Shown here piece by piece: positions 27,672 to 36,739 of a DNA stretch of 64,000 bases. Source of the stretch: Natrinema gelatinilyticum (GTDB lineage: Archaea; Halobacteriota; Halobacteria; Halobacteriales; Natrialbaceae). How positions within the stretch are numbered: position 1 is the stretch's first letter; every line of letters begins with the position of its first letter. Where the stretch lies: assembly GCF_024266705.1 (NCBI RefSeq), contig NZ_CP100756.1, positions 310,001 to 374,000 of the forward strand, read 5' to 3'. The position numbers and the translations under genes are program-made. A model generated the notes under the pieces. It was not told the DNA's origin. It made no database searches and saw nothing but the letters and a program-made list of their open reading frames with translations.

Positions 27672-28840
27672 TGGACCTCGGGGAGCGAATCGCTCGACGG
27701 CGATTGGCCCGGCAGAACGGCCGCCTCATCGTCGACCGGGACCAACTCAGCCCGGTCGTCCATCGACCGGAACCGGTCGGACGCGGCCCCGTTCTCGAGC
27801 AGTTACTGGACGCACTCGAACCCGTCTTCGACGGCGAGTTACCCCAGCCAGTCGCCGTCGTGGGCCCGGCCGGGTCGGGGACGTCCGCCATCGTGACCGC
27901 GCTGTTCGATGCGTTGAACGACCAGTTCGGTGGCTCGAATCGAGCGATCGGCACGACGACGCGCGCCGGAAGCGCCGACCCGGTGACGTGGTTCGTCGTC
28001 GTCGACGGCCGACAGGTCGAGAGTCCGTTCGCCTTCTACCGGGCTGTTCTCGACGGGATTTCGAGCGATCGAATCCCGGAGAGCGGTGTCGGCACCGACG
28101 AACTGCGCGAGCGCCTCTGTAACAGGTTCGCTCGCCCGGACCGGCGCGCGGTCGTCGCGATCGACCACCACGACGAGCCCGAAACGCTCGGGGCGGATCG
28201 CGTCCGGGAGCTGCTGGCTCCAGTAGCTGAAAGCGTCTCCACCGTCACTGTCGGGCAGCGCGAACCGGCCAACCACCGGGGTACGACAGTCACCGTTCCG
28301 GCCTACCGCAACCACGAACTCGTCGACGTGATCACCGACCGCGAATCGAACGGACTCGCCGCCGGCGCGCTCGATCACGGTGCCGTCCGGGAACTTGCCG
28401 CCTGGGCGAACGGAAACGCCCACGACGCGCTTGCGGCGTTGTTCGGTGCCGCGATCCTGGCGACCGAGGACGGTGCGGATCGGATCGAACCCGTTCATCT
28501 CGAGGCGGCCCGGGCCGACGTTCCCACGGACGGCGTTCACGTCGGACGGCCGCTCACGTTGCCCGAGACTCGCCAGCGGGTGCTGGTCACGCTCAGCGGA
28601 ATCGACGCCGCGAACCGACCGATTCGCGAGATTGCGACCGCCATCGCGGATCGGTCGTCGCTCACCGCCGGAACGGTCAAGCGCTTCCTGTACGAACTCG
28701 CGGACGAAGGCATCATCGAGCGGGTGCCGCTGCCGACGGACAGAACTGGTGGTCGCCAGCCGAGTACGGTCGAACTGCGGTTTCCGACGACCGCGTTTCG
28801 GTCGCTTGCGGCGACGGCAGTCACCGACGGCGATGGGTGA
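27671..28840 (+). CDS. Orc1/Cdc6-like AAA+ ATPase with altered Walker A
   Basis: A 389-residue protein organised like Orc1/Cdc6: a P-loop region (VAVVGPAGSG then TSA, residues 61-73), a Walker B-like RRAVVAIDHHDEP, and a C-terminal winged-helix domain (LTLPETRQRVLVTLSGIDAA and SLTAGTVKRFLYELADEGII). The P-loop lysine is replaced: the motif reads G65-P-A-G-S-G-T71-S72. ATP use may therefore be lost or different. It starts one base inside the gpdC stop region and precedes the CHAT protease by 67 bp in the same direction. A role in replication initiation is unlikely. A regulator or sensor for the CHAT protein is my inference. Confidence 0.7.
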   Translation: MDLGERIARRRLARQNGRLIVDRDQLSPVVHRPEPVGRGPVLEQLLDALEPVFDGELPQPVAVVGPAGSGTSAIVTALFDALNDQFGGSNRAIGTTTRAGSADPVTWFVVVDGRQVESPFAFYRAVLDGISSDRIPESGVGTDELRERLCNRFARPDRRAVVAIDHHDEPETLGADRVRELLAPVAESVSTVTVGQREPANHRGTTVTVPAYRNHELVDVITDRESNGLAAGALDHGAVRELAAWANGNAHDALAALFGAAILATEDGADRIEPVHLEAARADVPTDGVHVGRPLTLPETRQRVLVTLSGIDAANRPIREIATAIADRSSLTAGTVKRFLYELADEGIIERVPLPTDRTGGRQPSTVELRFPTTAFRSLAATAVTDGDG

Positions 28841-28907
28841 ACCTAACCGTTTCATACGATACTTTTTGAGCATGCGGCCGAATGGTGTCGCTATCAGCGG
28901 GTGACCT

Positions 28908-31013
28908 ATGACGATCGCGTTTACGGAAACAACCGACCCGACCGGGATCGAGGTATACGATTCGATCGAGCAACGCCGTCTGCAAATCGGAGCCTCGGGG
29001 ACGGTATCGTTCGATTCCATCGATCCGGAGCAGTTTTGCTTCCCGGTCGACCGAACCTGCCGGCTCGAGACCGACTGCCTCTCGTTCAGTCAATTGTACT
29101 CGGTCACCGTCCACGACGAGACCGGGCGAACGGAAGCGAACTTCGACGCCGGCGAAACGACCCGGCTCGAGGACCGCCCCCAGTTCGTTGGCCTGAGCGG
29201 CCCGATCAAGCTCTACTGCCGAATCGACGCACCCGGAACGATTGACATCGGACTGACGTCGATCCAGATACGTACCGATCGGGAGACAGCGATCGAACTC
29301 GGCGCGCGGTCACCGCACGACCAGCCGGTGGGGACGATAACCACACCCCCCGATATCGAATCCGTCATGGAGGCCGTCGCCGCGCTCCCGTCGGCGCTGA
29401 AGACGGACACGGCAGAGCGGACGTGGCCGACCCTGCGCGGCCATCCACCGTTGATCGAACTCGGTGAACAGTTTGACGTTCCGGACCCCGTCGACCTCCC
29501 AGACGGCGATATCACGCTCACGATTCCGTCGGAGTTCTCATCACTCTACCAAACTGCACCGCTCGCGTTCTTCCTGGGAGCGACGATCCGTCCGGGGAGC
29601 GAACCGATGCTCGAGACGTCGCAGTTCGACTATTCGCTCTCGACCGACCGCTCGTTCGAAGACGAGATCGCGACCCTCCTGAAGCGGTTCTTCTTGCTCG
29701 ATTGTCTTACTCGAACGGAGGGTGTCTTCCAGTACGAACTTCTTGAACGGACTGCACTGGAAGAGGACCTGCCGTTCGACCTCGCGGAGACGTACGACCT
29801 GTCACTCCCCCGGCGCCTCGAGCAGTACCTCGAGGTCCCCTTCGATGTGGTCGAACCGCACGTCCCGCGATGGCCGTTGACCGCCCACGTTCCGTCGACG
29901 CCGGAGAGCGCCACGTTCCTCCCGTTCATCGTCAACGAACTCGGAATCGTCCGCGACACCACCGGTCGGCCGCCCGAGTCGATCCCGCAACCCGAGACCC
30001 CGAATTCGGGGCTGGTCCGCACCATGTCGACGGTTCCCTCGACGACGGTTCGCTCGACGACGGTTCGCTCCACCTCGTCGCTGCGAGACGAGTCGACGTT
30101 CGTCGTCCCCTCGGTGACGGACGAATCCGTCGAACACGCGTGGTTCGGCGACGGCATTCCACAACGGGCCTCGAAAGCGACGCTCGAGGCGTATCGCAAT
30201 CAACTGGACAACCGGGATCGAAGTTCTTCGATCGAGATCCTGCTCGTGTGCAACGACGCCCGGATGATCGACGAACACGACCTCCTCGACGGAACCTACG
30301 GCAATCGGGACGCGCTTCCGTTCGAAATCCACTCCGAGTTCGGGGTCGAAGCAGAGCGCCTGGCTGATCTCCTCACCGGCGGCGGCTTCGATTTCTTCCA
30401 CTACATCGGCCACGCGACCGAAGACGGTATCCGCTGTTCCGACGGCGATCTAGACGTCCGCGAACTCGAGTCGGTCGACCTCGGCGTCTTCTTCCTCAAT
30501 GCCTGCCGGTCGTACGAGCAGGGACTCGCACTCACGCGGCGAGGCGCGTTCGGCGGCGTCAGCACGTACGCAGACGTCATCAACGAACACGCCGTCACGG
30601 CCGGCGAAACCATGGCCAGATTGCTCAACCGCGGTTTCCCGCTCCGCGCGGCACTCGAAATCGCTCGTACGAACGTCGGACTCGGCGATCAGTATCTGAT
30701 CGTCGGCGACGGATCGGCGGACATTGCGCAGTCGGACGGCGGGGCCCCGATGGTCGTCGAACTCGAGCGGAACGGGGCCGATTCGTTCGACTTCGCCGTC
30801 CAATCGTATTCGACGAAGGAATTCAAACTCGGGACGGCCACGGAGTCGACGCTCCCGTCGGTCGCGGATCGCCACCTCAGTCCCGGCCAGACCTCGTACT
30901 CTTCGGCCGACAGCGACGACGTTCGGGATTACCTCATCTGGAACGAGACGCCGGTCCGCATTGACGGCGAACTACAGTGGAACGACGGCATCGGCTCGCC
31001 GGTCTTCGAGTAG
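28908..31013 (+). CDS. CHAT-domain (caspase-like) cysteine protease
   Basis: A 701-residue protein. Residues 1-400 form a strand-rich halophilic region without a known domain, with a short TVRSTTVRSTS low-complexity patch near residue 385. The C-terminal part (about 430-630) is a CHAT-type fold, with the catalytic histidine H502 in FFHYIGHATEDG and the cysteine C533 in FFLNACRSYEQG, 31 residues apart. CHAT proteases in bacteria act in regulated cell death and CRISPR-linked immunity. It follows the Orc1-like ATPase by 67 bp and converges with a single-helix microprotein. Target and trigger are unknown. Confidence 0.8.
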   Translation: MTIAFTETTDPTGIEVYDSIEQRRLQIGASGTVSFDSIDPEQFCFPVDRTCRLETDCLSFSQLYSVTVHDETGRTEANFDAGETTRLEDRPQFVGLSGPIKLYCRIDAPGTIDIGLTSIQIRTDRETAIELGARSPHDQPVGTITTPPDIESVMEAVAALPSALKTDTAERTWPTLRGHPPLIELGEQFDVPDPVDLPDGDITLTIPSEFSSLYQTAPLAFFLGATIRPGSEPMLETSQFDYSLSTDRSFEDEIATLLKRFFLLDCLTRTEGVFQYELLERTALEEDLPFDLAETYDLSLPRRLEQYLEVPFDVVEPHVPRWPLTAHVPSTPESATFLPFIVNELGIVRDTTGRPPESIPQPETPNSGLVRTMSTVPSTTVRSTTVRSTSSLRDESTFVVPSVTDESVEHAWFGDGIPQRASKATLEAYRNQLDNRDRSSSIEILLVCNDARMIDEHDLLDGTYGNRDALPFEIHSEFGVEAERLADLLTGGGFDFFHYIGHATEDGIRCSDGDLDVRELESVDLGVFFLNACRSYEQGLALTRRGAFGGVSTYADVINEHAVTAGETMARLLNRGFPLRAALEIARTNVGLGDQYLIVGDGSADIAQSDGGAPMVVELERNGADSFDFAVQSYSTKEFKLGTATESTLPSVADRHLSPGQTSYSSADSDDVRDYLIWNETPVRIDGELQWNDGIGSPVFE

Positions 31014-31091
31014 CCAATTTCCGCAGAACAAAGAGTCGCGTTGTCTCGGTTCGGTGTCGTTGCGAGCGTCTGGTTTATTGTACCGATAACT

Positions 31092-31226
31092 TTACGGTCC
31101 GATCTGCGAGGAACTCCCTGCGGCGACGGATCCGGCCTGACTGAGCAGGACGAACAGGGTGAACAGGGCGCCGATCATTCGTGGGTGCTTTGCGAGGTAG
31201 TCTTGCATGTTGTCTTTCGCGGACAT
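31092..31226 (-). CDS. Single-helix membrane microprotein (DUF7503-like)
   Basis: A 44-residue protein with a short polar N-terminus (MSAKDNMQDYLAKHPR) and one hydrophobic segment (MIGALFTLFVLLSQAGSVAA) followed by a short Ser/Gly tail. The pattern ...YLxxHPRMIGALFTLxVLLSQAGSVAA matches a haloarchaeal family I associate with DUF7503, often present in several genomic copies. An AT-rich block with a TATA-like box (about 31254-31262) lies roughly 30 bases upstream of the ATG at 31226. It converges on the CHAT gene with 78 bases between stops. Function is unknown. Confidence 0.7.
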   Translation of the reverse strand: MSAKDNMQDYLAKHPRMIGALFTLFVLLSQAGSVAAGSSSQIGP

Positions 31227-31686
31227 TGCATTCCAACGGTTGGCGCCTGTGGTAATAAATTTTTCTAATATTTACCTATATGAATTATTATGATTCAAAG
31301 AAGGAAAAGACCGTAGTGTCAGCCCGTCCGCGAATCGGCCGTCTCGACGGCCTCGGCTGGGACGCCGGGCCCGAATTCGATGACGTCTACCGACGGCCGT
31401 GCCATGTCGCCAGTCTCCGTCGCGGAGCCGGTCCTGGCTCACACGGAACCGCTCGAGCCCCAACCGACCTCGTTGACGGTGACGAATCGTCAAGCCCGGG
31501 CACCGTTACGACGGGTTGGCGATCCGCGTGTACGCGAGTGAAACCGTAGGAACTGGACCGCCGCGAGTCCACTGTTTACCTCGCGTGAACCTACCGTAAG
31601 CAGTCACTTTATGCTATTCATCATTCTCATACTGTATACTTCTTTGAATCCTGCGCTCTCTGCACGCCATACGCGTGATGCTAGTG
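31227..31686. other. Promoter of the microprotein and unassigned sequence
   Basis: Positions 31230-31300 are AT-rich and serve as promoter for the microprotein gene. The remaining 380 bases hold only short, mutually overlapping frames without conserved character, and may contain coding debris around 31380-31550. Confidence 0.35.
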
Positions 31687-31794
31687 TCAGACTACTTGCC
31701 TGGTTCGACTAACACCGGACCAGGCACGCACATCATCACGGTAAATCGACTTGACCTTGCGTTCAAGTTTGTCCGTGTCGAGTGATTCACTCAT
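31687..31794 (-). pseudogene. Stub of an arsenite methyltransferase-like gene
   Basis: Thirty-five residues from ATG 31794 begin MSESLDTDKLERKVKSIYRD, which resembles the N-terminus of haloarchaeal SAM-dependent (ArsM-like) methyltransferases, and then change abruptly to an unrelated tail and a stop. The break coincides with an inverted repeat (TGCCTGGT...ACCAGGCA, about 31696-31725), perhaps the end of an inserted element. The gene follows the broken OsmC gene in the same direction. Confidence 0.45.
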
Positions 31795-31807
31795 TGGTGT
31801 GTACCCA

Positions 31808-32413
31808 TTAGTCGTCGCCCGCCACCGGGGTGGGGGCATTGATAGTCATCTCGACGTCCTGTCCGAGCGAGACGAGCGTGTAGACGGGTGCTCGCTGTGT
31901 CCATTCGTCGATCTGGTCTTCGTCGAGGTCAGCGCCCTCGATTTCGATTTCGGCGGTGACGTTCTCGAAGACCACGTCGGCTTCGGTGAGATCCGCGAGG
32001 CTAAAGAGCACAGTGGGATCGAAATCGGACCGGACGTGCGTCTGGAGGTGTTCGATATCGACGCCGTGTGCGACGGCATTGATGCTGATGCCGACGTTAA
32101 TGCAGGCGGCTAGCGCGGAGAGCGCGGCCTCGATCGGTTCCAGCCGATCGGTCCCGCCGATCTATCCGCTTGCATCCAACACTTCTTTCGACGCTCCATA
32201 CGGAATCGTGTACTCGCGGGTTTCGCGCGCGACAGTCTCGCCGCCGAGTTCGTAGCTATCCACCTTCGCCAGACTGTAGATACACGTCCCTTCGTAGGTC
32301 GCGGACGCCCCGAGACCGAGTTGAACTTCTTCGGGATGTTCTGCCGCGTGGTTGGCGAACGTTTCGAGTGTTTCGAGGTCTACACCGTGTGTGATTTGCT
32401 GGTCATCAGTCAT
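31808..32413 (-). pseudogene. OsmC-family peroxiredoxin gene with one in-frame stop
   Basis: The frame from ATG 32413 reads as an OsmC/Ohr-like protein: MTDDQQITHGVDLETLETFA, then ASATYEGTCIYS. It meets TAG at 32162-32164 and continues in the same frame with IGGTDRLEPIEAALSALAAC and the C-terminal half, ending at 31808. The redox cysteine of the helix SALAACINVG lies after the stop, so the product would be inactive without readthrough. The rest is undamaged, so the lesion is recent or a sequencing error. OsmC proteins remove organic hydroperoxides. Confidence 0.75.
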
Positions 32414-32643
32414 GGTTTTGTGTCGCCTTTCGGCTAACCGCAGTAAGATAACGGGGATATTGTAGCTACTCAGTGGGATGTTGGCGGTCACTGCCAGCTG
32501 TGCAGCTACTGATCGGGAGTTACCAGAGGCTACCGGGAACTGGCTGAAATGTCGATCGTACAACTAGTCATCAGCAGTCAGGAAAGCGTTGCGGGAAAGA
32601 GCCGACCAGCCTGTTCGAAACTCCGCTCATACTGCTGGGATAG

Positions 32644-33438
32644 TCACTCCACGATGGATTCGGTGGTGGGTGGTCGCGCCTCCCCTTCGAAGGAGGCATA
32701 CATCGATTCCGCCCACTCGTGGACCGACGGTACGTCGGTATCGATCAACGCCTGGACCGTCCCGCTGTCCTGCTTGTACCAGCTGATGACGACCTTGTCA
32801 TCGAGAAGACCAATTCCGTACGAAGGGAGTTCGTCGTGCTCTAGAACCGTGAAATTATCCCGATTCACCATTTCTGAACTGCGCTCCGGATACGTCGAAA
32901 AAAAGTACGTGTGACAGCTTGGACGATCGATCAACGTTATGTCCACTTCGTCCTGTATCAGTCGAAAGAGAACCTCCATACAGGGCTCCATCAAGGCGAC
33001 CTCGGGATGAAGAAATCGGAACGTATTCGTCTTCTGGAGAAGCGATTTGAATCGGTTCACCGGGCAGTACGGCGAATCGGGTTCAGCAACGGTTACGGTC
33101 ATCTCTGACCACGTTTCGATCGTGAATCCGCTAACCTCGTCAGGGAGCCAGTGCCAGACTTCACGCAACTTCCGCTCGGCTTCGACGAGATCGATCAAAT
33201 CGTCCATCCCGGACGCGATTGCCTCTCCCAGCCGCGTTGCCACATACTGGTATCCCTCCATACGGATCCAGGTACGGTCTTCGAATTCCCGCAGCGTCCG
33301 TCGAATCGTAGACGTCGATACCCCGGTTAGTTCACAGAGTTCAGCGCGACTCCGGGGACGGTCCGTCAGCGCGTTGAGCGTCTCGACGCGGTGCTCGGAT
33401 CGCGCGAGATATGCGATGTCTCCGACCGGAGAATCCAT
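32644..33438 (-). CDS. HTH transcriptional regulator with C-terminal effector-like domain
   Basis: A 264-residue regulator. Residues 1-70 form an ArsR/MarR-like winged helix (RSRAELCELTGVSTSTIRRT), and the C-terminal 150 residues match the haloarchaeal methanogen-regulator type domain (CMEVLFRLIQDEVDITLIDR, YGIGLLDDKVVISWYK). I chose ATG 33438 since a TATA-like ttatat lies about 35 bases before it; that box would abut the earlier ATG at 33468. It lies divergent from nothing on its 5' side and may respond to the neighbouring stress genes, but this is a guess. Confidence 0.75.
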   Translation of the reverse strand: MDSPVGDIAYLARSEHRVETLNALTDRPRSRAELCELTGVSTSTIRRTLREFEDRTWIRMEGYQYVATRLGEAIASGMDDLIDLVEAERKLREVWHWLPDEVSGFTIETWSEMTVTVAEPDSPYCPVNRFKSLLQKTNTFRFLHPEVALMEPCMEVLFRLIQDEVDITLIDRPSCHTYFFSTYPERSSEMVNRDNFTVLEHDELPSYGIGLLDDKVVISWYKQDSGTVQALIDTDVPSVHEWAESMYASFEGEARPPTTESIVE

Positions 33439-33688
33439 GGGACTCGGTCGTATGCCATCTGGCACCATGATATAACTACATACGCCCCCACAATAACAAT
33501 TTCCTCAGCCAAAACTAACGCTTTGAGCCGGAAACAAGGTCGAGATGGAGACATCATTCCGCAAGTCTCGAGAGTCAGTTAGCCGACTTCGCCGAAACCC
33601 GTCCCTGTATAAGTCCTGCCCGTGTATGCATGCGATCTGAGAGGAGGGACGCCCGCTTTGTCGACCGAAAGGTCGTTCTCGGATGCGC
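33439..33688. other. Intergenic region between regulator and aglB
   Basis: About 220 bases of promoter for the minus-strand regulator (AT-rich near 33465-33485) and the downstream side of aglB. I see no gene or clear terminator. Confidence 0.35.
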
Positions 33689-36598
33689 TCAGCGCGCCGG
33701 TTCTGCCGCGACCGATGTGAGCGCGGCCGCGGTCTCGTTGTCCGACGAGTTCGTGCTGCCCGAATCGGTTCCGGCGTCGGTCTCGTTGCCGCTGGTCCCG
33801 TCGCCGTCCGTTTCGTTCCCGTCCGTCACGTCGTCCGGAGGCGACTCGACTCGTTCGAGGGCGACGTCCACGGGCTCTCCCTCGACCACTGCGGTCTCGG
33901 GGACGGCCGTCTGGCCGCTGTAGTAGGTCGGTTCACCACCGCCGGTATCGACCACGGTAGTAGTGTAATTACCGGTCGCCTCGACGCTGCTGTTCGTGTA
34001 GCCGTCGTCGACGCCGAGTTCGTCGTTGGTCGCGTACGGGACCGTCACCTCGAACGTGCCGTCCGACGCAAGGTCCGCTTGCTGTCTGTACGTGAACGTG
34101 CGGCCCGTGTCAGTCTCGAGTTCGACTGCGACCACGGCCGTCGCGTTGTCGGTATCGATCCCGTCGGCACCGTCGACGCTGCCGGTGATCGTCGCACCTT
34201 CGACGCGCTCGAAGGTTTTCACCGACGAGACGACGTACGCGTCCCACATCGGCGTGCGGAGGCCCTGGTACACTTGGTTGTTATCGCGCGCCTGCGCGAG
34301 CCCGTCCGCAATCGTCGCCGTCTGATCGTCCCACCCGGATCCGCGAAGCTGCAGTGAGTAGTGGGGCTGCGCCTGCCCTCTAATGCCCATACTGCCGACG
34401 ATCGCGTACTTATCGTTCTCGTGAACCAACCGGTAGTGTTCCATCCCGGTCGCATCTTCGAGGTACAGGGACGAAATCATCGTGTTGTCGTAGTTCTCGT
34501 TCGGACTCGGTAGCGGTTGCGTCTGGTTCTCTCCGACCTGGAATTGCTCGTTCCCGTAGTAGTGGCTGTAGTTGGGACCGGTCCACGCCGTGATCGGGCT
34601 GAACTTCTGTGCGGCCATCGCGTTGTCGATCATCACGTACCGCATCTCCTCTTGCTCGTCCGAATCGTTGCCCGATACTGCCTGCCGGAGTTCCTCCGTG
34701 GACCGATCGACGACCGGCTGCCCTTCGGCGATCCCCTCGAGGATCAGCTCGGCTCGCTCTTCGGACTCTGCGGTCAGGTATGCTGAGGATGATCGAGCGT
34801 TTTGCTGGAACGGGTTCGAATGGGGAATCCGCTCGCCTTGCGTCGTTATCAGGTGGCCGTAGTCCCACCACGACATCACTCCGTAGGCGCCCTCGGGATA
34901 CTCGTAGTTGCCATCACCTGGCGTATAGGTGCCATAATAGTCGAGTTGGTCTCCGTTGTTCGCACCGCCGTAGGTACCGGGCGTGGGCGTGTTCGCTTCA
35001 AGCCAGTGGGTCGACTCCTGCCAGAGCATCGCGTCTGACTGTGGCCCTGTCGCCTCTGCTTGCTCCCAGGCGGTCGCCTGAGCCAGCGGCGGAAGCAGCG
35101 GCGCGAAGAGGAGCAACACCACCAGGAAGATCACTATTACTTGGTACGTCTCGACGGACCTGAGCGTCTCGAGGCCGCTCTCGAGGTCGAGGTTAAATAG
35201 CTGGACGAGTTCCGAGACGAACGCCGCGTTGACAATTGCGACCGCGAGCACGAGGTAGTACATGAACCGCACCTGCGTCGCGGCCATGCTGATCATGAAC
35301 AGCGACCAGACGATCACGAGGGTGTGTTCGGCGCGGAACTCTCGGTCGAAAAGAGGGCGGATCGCAAGGAGTGCGAGGCCCGCGACCATGGTGTAGAACG
35401 CGCTTCCGAACTCGATGAAGACGCGGTTGAAAAAGTCGTCCGGCGGCTGAGCCTCGATGATGGTGAGGTCGGTCGCCGTCCCGCCGATAGGGAGCATCCG
35501 ACGGAGCGCGTTGCCAACCGTTGCGTCGAACAGACCGGGAAGAGCGAGCCACAGCACCAGCACCACCGCGGTAATGAGGCTGGCGATGGTGACAGGGTAG
35601 TACCGGCGCTCCAGGCCACGATCGTTCCACTCCCGGGCGAGCCAGGCCATGAAGACACAGCCGGCGGCCACGAGGAGGGCGAGTAGCGGCTGCAGGAAAC
35701 CAAAGCTCGTTGTCGTTATGCTTGGCTGTTCGAACAGCAGTAACGTCGTAATCGCGGTGACTCCGAGGCTCACTGCACCGACGAATGCGATGTGATCCGG
35801 TGAAACACCGCGGACGTAATCGAAACAGAGCTGAACGGCGAAGTAGACACCGAAGATACCAACCAACAGGACGCCCGATGGCCAGACCCAGATATACAAC
35901 GTGAGGGCGACCCCGGCGAGCGCGCTGTAGATTGCAGGTGTTCGGAGGGCGTCCCAGTCGCGGTCATCGACCAGTTCGTAGATCGGCTTCTCGCGTTCAC
36001 CGACCGTGACGGCGACCATCATCGCAACGACGGCGATCGCCATGAACAGCACTTCGCCGATATGGTGGTCGAGCTGGCCGACTGTCGAGCGCGCGAGGAA
36101 CTGTCCCTTCGCAACCGCGAGGATTATGATGGAGACGAGCCCTCCGAGCGTGCCACCGAGACGGCGACCCGCGTAGAAGACGGGGACCGCGACGAGTGCG
36201 GCCATAACCGGAATGGAGAGCAGCGAGACCGCATACAGGGTTTGCTGTGACGGGTCGCCAAGGCCGACGATCATCGCCACGGTGACGATGAGTTGGTCGT
36301 ACAGGGTCCCGAACTGGCCGACGTAGTTGCCGGTCGGAAACCCCGTCCAGACCTCGTAGGGCATCGTGTGCGGATAGTTCTCCGCCGTCCAGTTGATCGT
36401 CCGCCAGTGGTACCACGAGTCGACACCCGCCAGGGCAGGGGTACCGTCGTCCGTGATGAATCGGTCGTACGACTGGGTCCGAACCCAGACCATGAACAGC
36501 ATCACAATGCCGATTACGGGGAGGTGATACCAGTCCCGCCACGACTCGAGGACGGATGCCGCGGTTCCCTCCTCGACATGTTCGGTATCTGTACTCAT
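33689..36598 (-). CDS. aglB: Oligosaccharyltransferase AglB
   Basis: This roughly 969-residue STT3-type oligosaccharyltransferase transfers lipid-linked glycans to Asn-X-Ser/Thr sequons of S-layer glycoprotein and archaellins at the outer face of the membrane. The N-terminal 500 residues hold about 13 membrane segments, with an acidic loop after the first (DDGTPALAGVDSWYHW). The catalytic soluble domain has W579-W-D-Y-G at the family's WWDYG motif, then GHLITTQGERIPHSNPFQ. A C-terminal Ser/Thr/Asp-rich extension follows. The frame extends to a TTG at 36604, but ATG 36598 is preferred. It anchors the glycosylation island. Confidence 0.96.
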   Translation of the reverse strand: MSTDTEHVEEGTAASVLESWRDWYHLPVIGIVMLFMVWVRTQSYDRFITDDGTPALAGVDSWYHWRTINWTAENYPHTMPYEVWTGFPTGNYVGQFGTLYDQLIVTVAMIVGLGDPSQQTLYAVSLLSIPVMAALVAVPVFYAGRRLGGTLGGLVSIIILAVAKGQFLARSTVGQLDHHIGEVLFMAIAVVAMMVAVTVGEREKPIYELVDDRDWDALRTPAIYSALAGVALTLYIWVWPSGVLLVGIFGVYFAVQLCFDYVRGVSPDHIAFVGAVSLGVTAITTLLLFEQPSITTTSFGFLQPLLALLVAAGCVFMAWLAREWNDRGLERRYYPVTIASLITAVVLVLWLALPGLFDATVGNALRRMLPIGGTATDLTIIEAQPPDDFFNRVFIEFGSAFYTMVAGLALLAIRPLFDREFRAEHTLVIVWSLFMISMAATQVRFMYYLVLAVAIVNAAFVSELVQLFNLDLESGLETLRSVETYQVIVIFLVVLLLFAPLLPPLAQATAWEQAEATGPQSDAMLWQESTHWLEANTPTPGTYGGANNGDQLDYYGTYTPGDGNYEYPEGAYGVMSWWDYGHLITTQGERIPHSNPFQQNARSSSAYLTAESEERAELILEGIAEGQPVVDRSTEELRQAVSGNDSDEQEEMRYVMIDNAMAAQKFSPITAWTGPNYSHYYGNEQFQVGENQTQPLPSPNENYDNTMISSLYLEDATGMEHYRLVHENDKYAIVGSMGIRGQAQPHYSLQLRGSGWDDQTATIADGLAQARDNNQVYQGLRTPMWDAYVVSSVKTFERVEGATITGSVDGADGIDTDNATAVVAVELETDTGRTFTYRQQADLASDGTFEVTVPYATNDELGVDDGYTNSSVEATGNYTTTVVDTGGGEPTYYSGQTAVPETAVVEGEPVDVALERVESPPDDVTDGNETDGDGTSGNETDAGTDSGSTNSSDNETAAALTSVAAEPAR

Positions 36599-36739
36599 TA
36601 GCAAGTACCAACTCCAAGCGAAGAATAAGCTTTATCATCTATTCGTGGTTCTCTCGTGCTCTGAAGGCCGAGAAAAAGCCGGGTACGTCCGATAATGGAT
36701 ACCGTCGGGGTTTTTGTGTAGCTATGCGAAGGACCCTCC

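Noticed and set aside
12338..32164. Pyrrolysine as the reason for in-frame TAG codons
   Set aside because: Only two TAG cases are seen, neither in a methylamine methyltransferase, and the third broken gene has TAA. No pyl genes are in the window.
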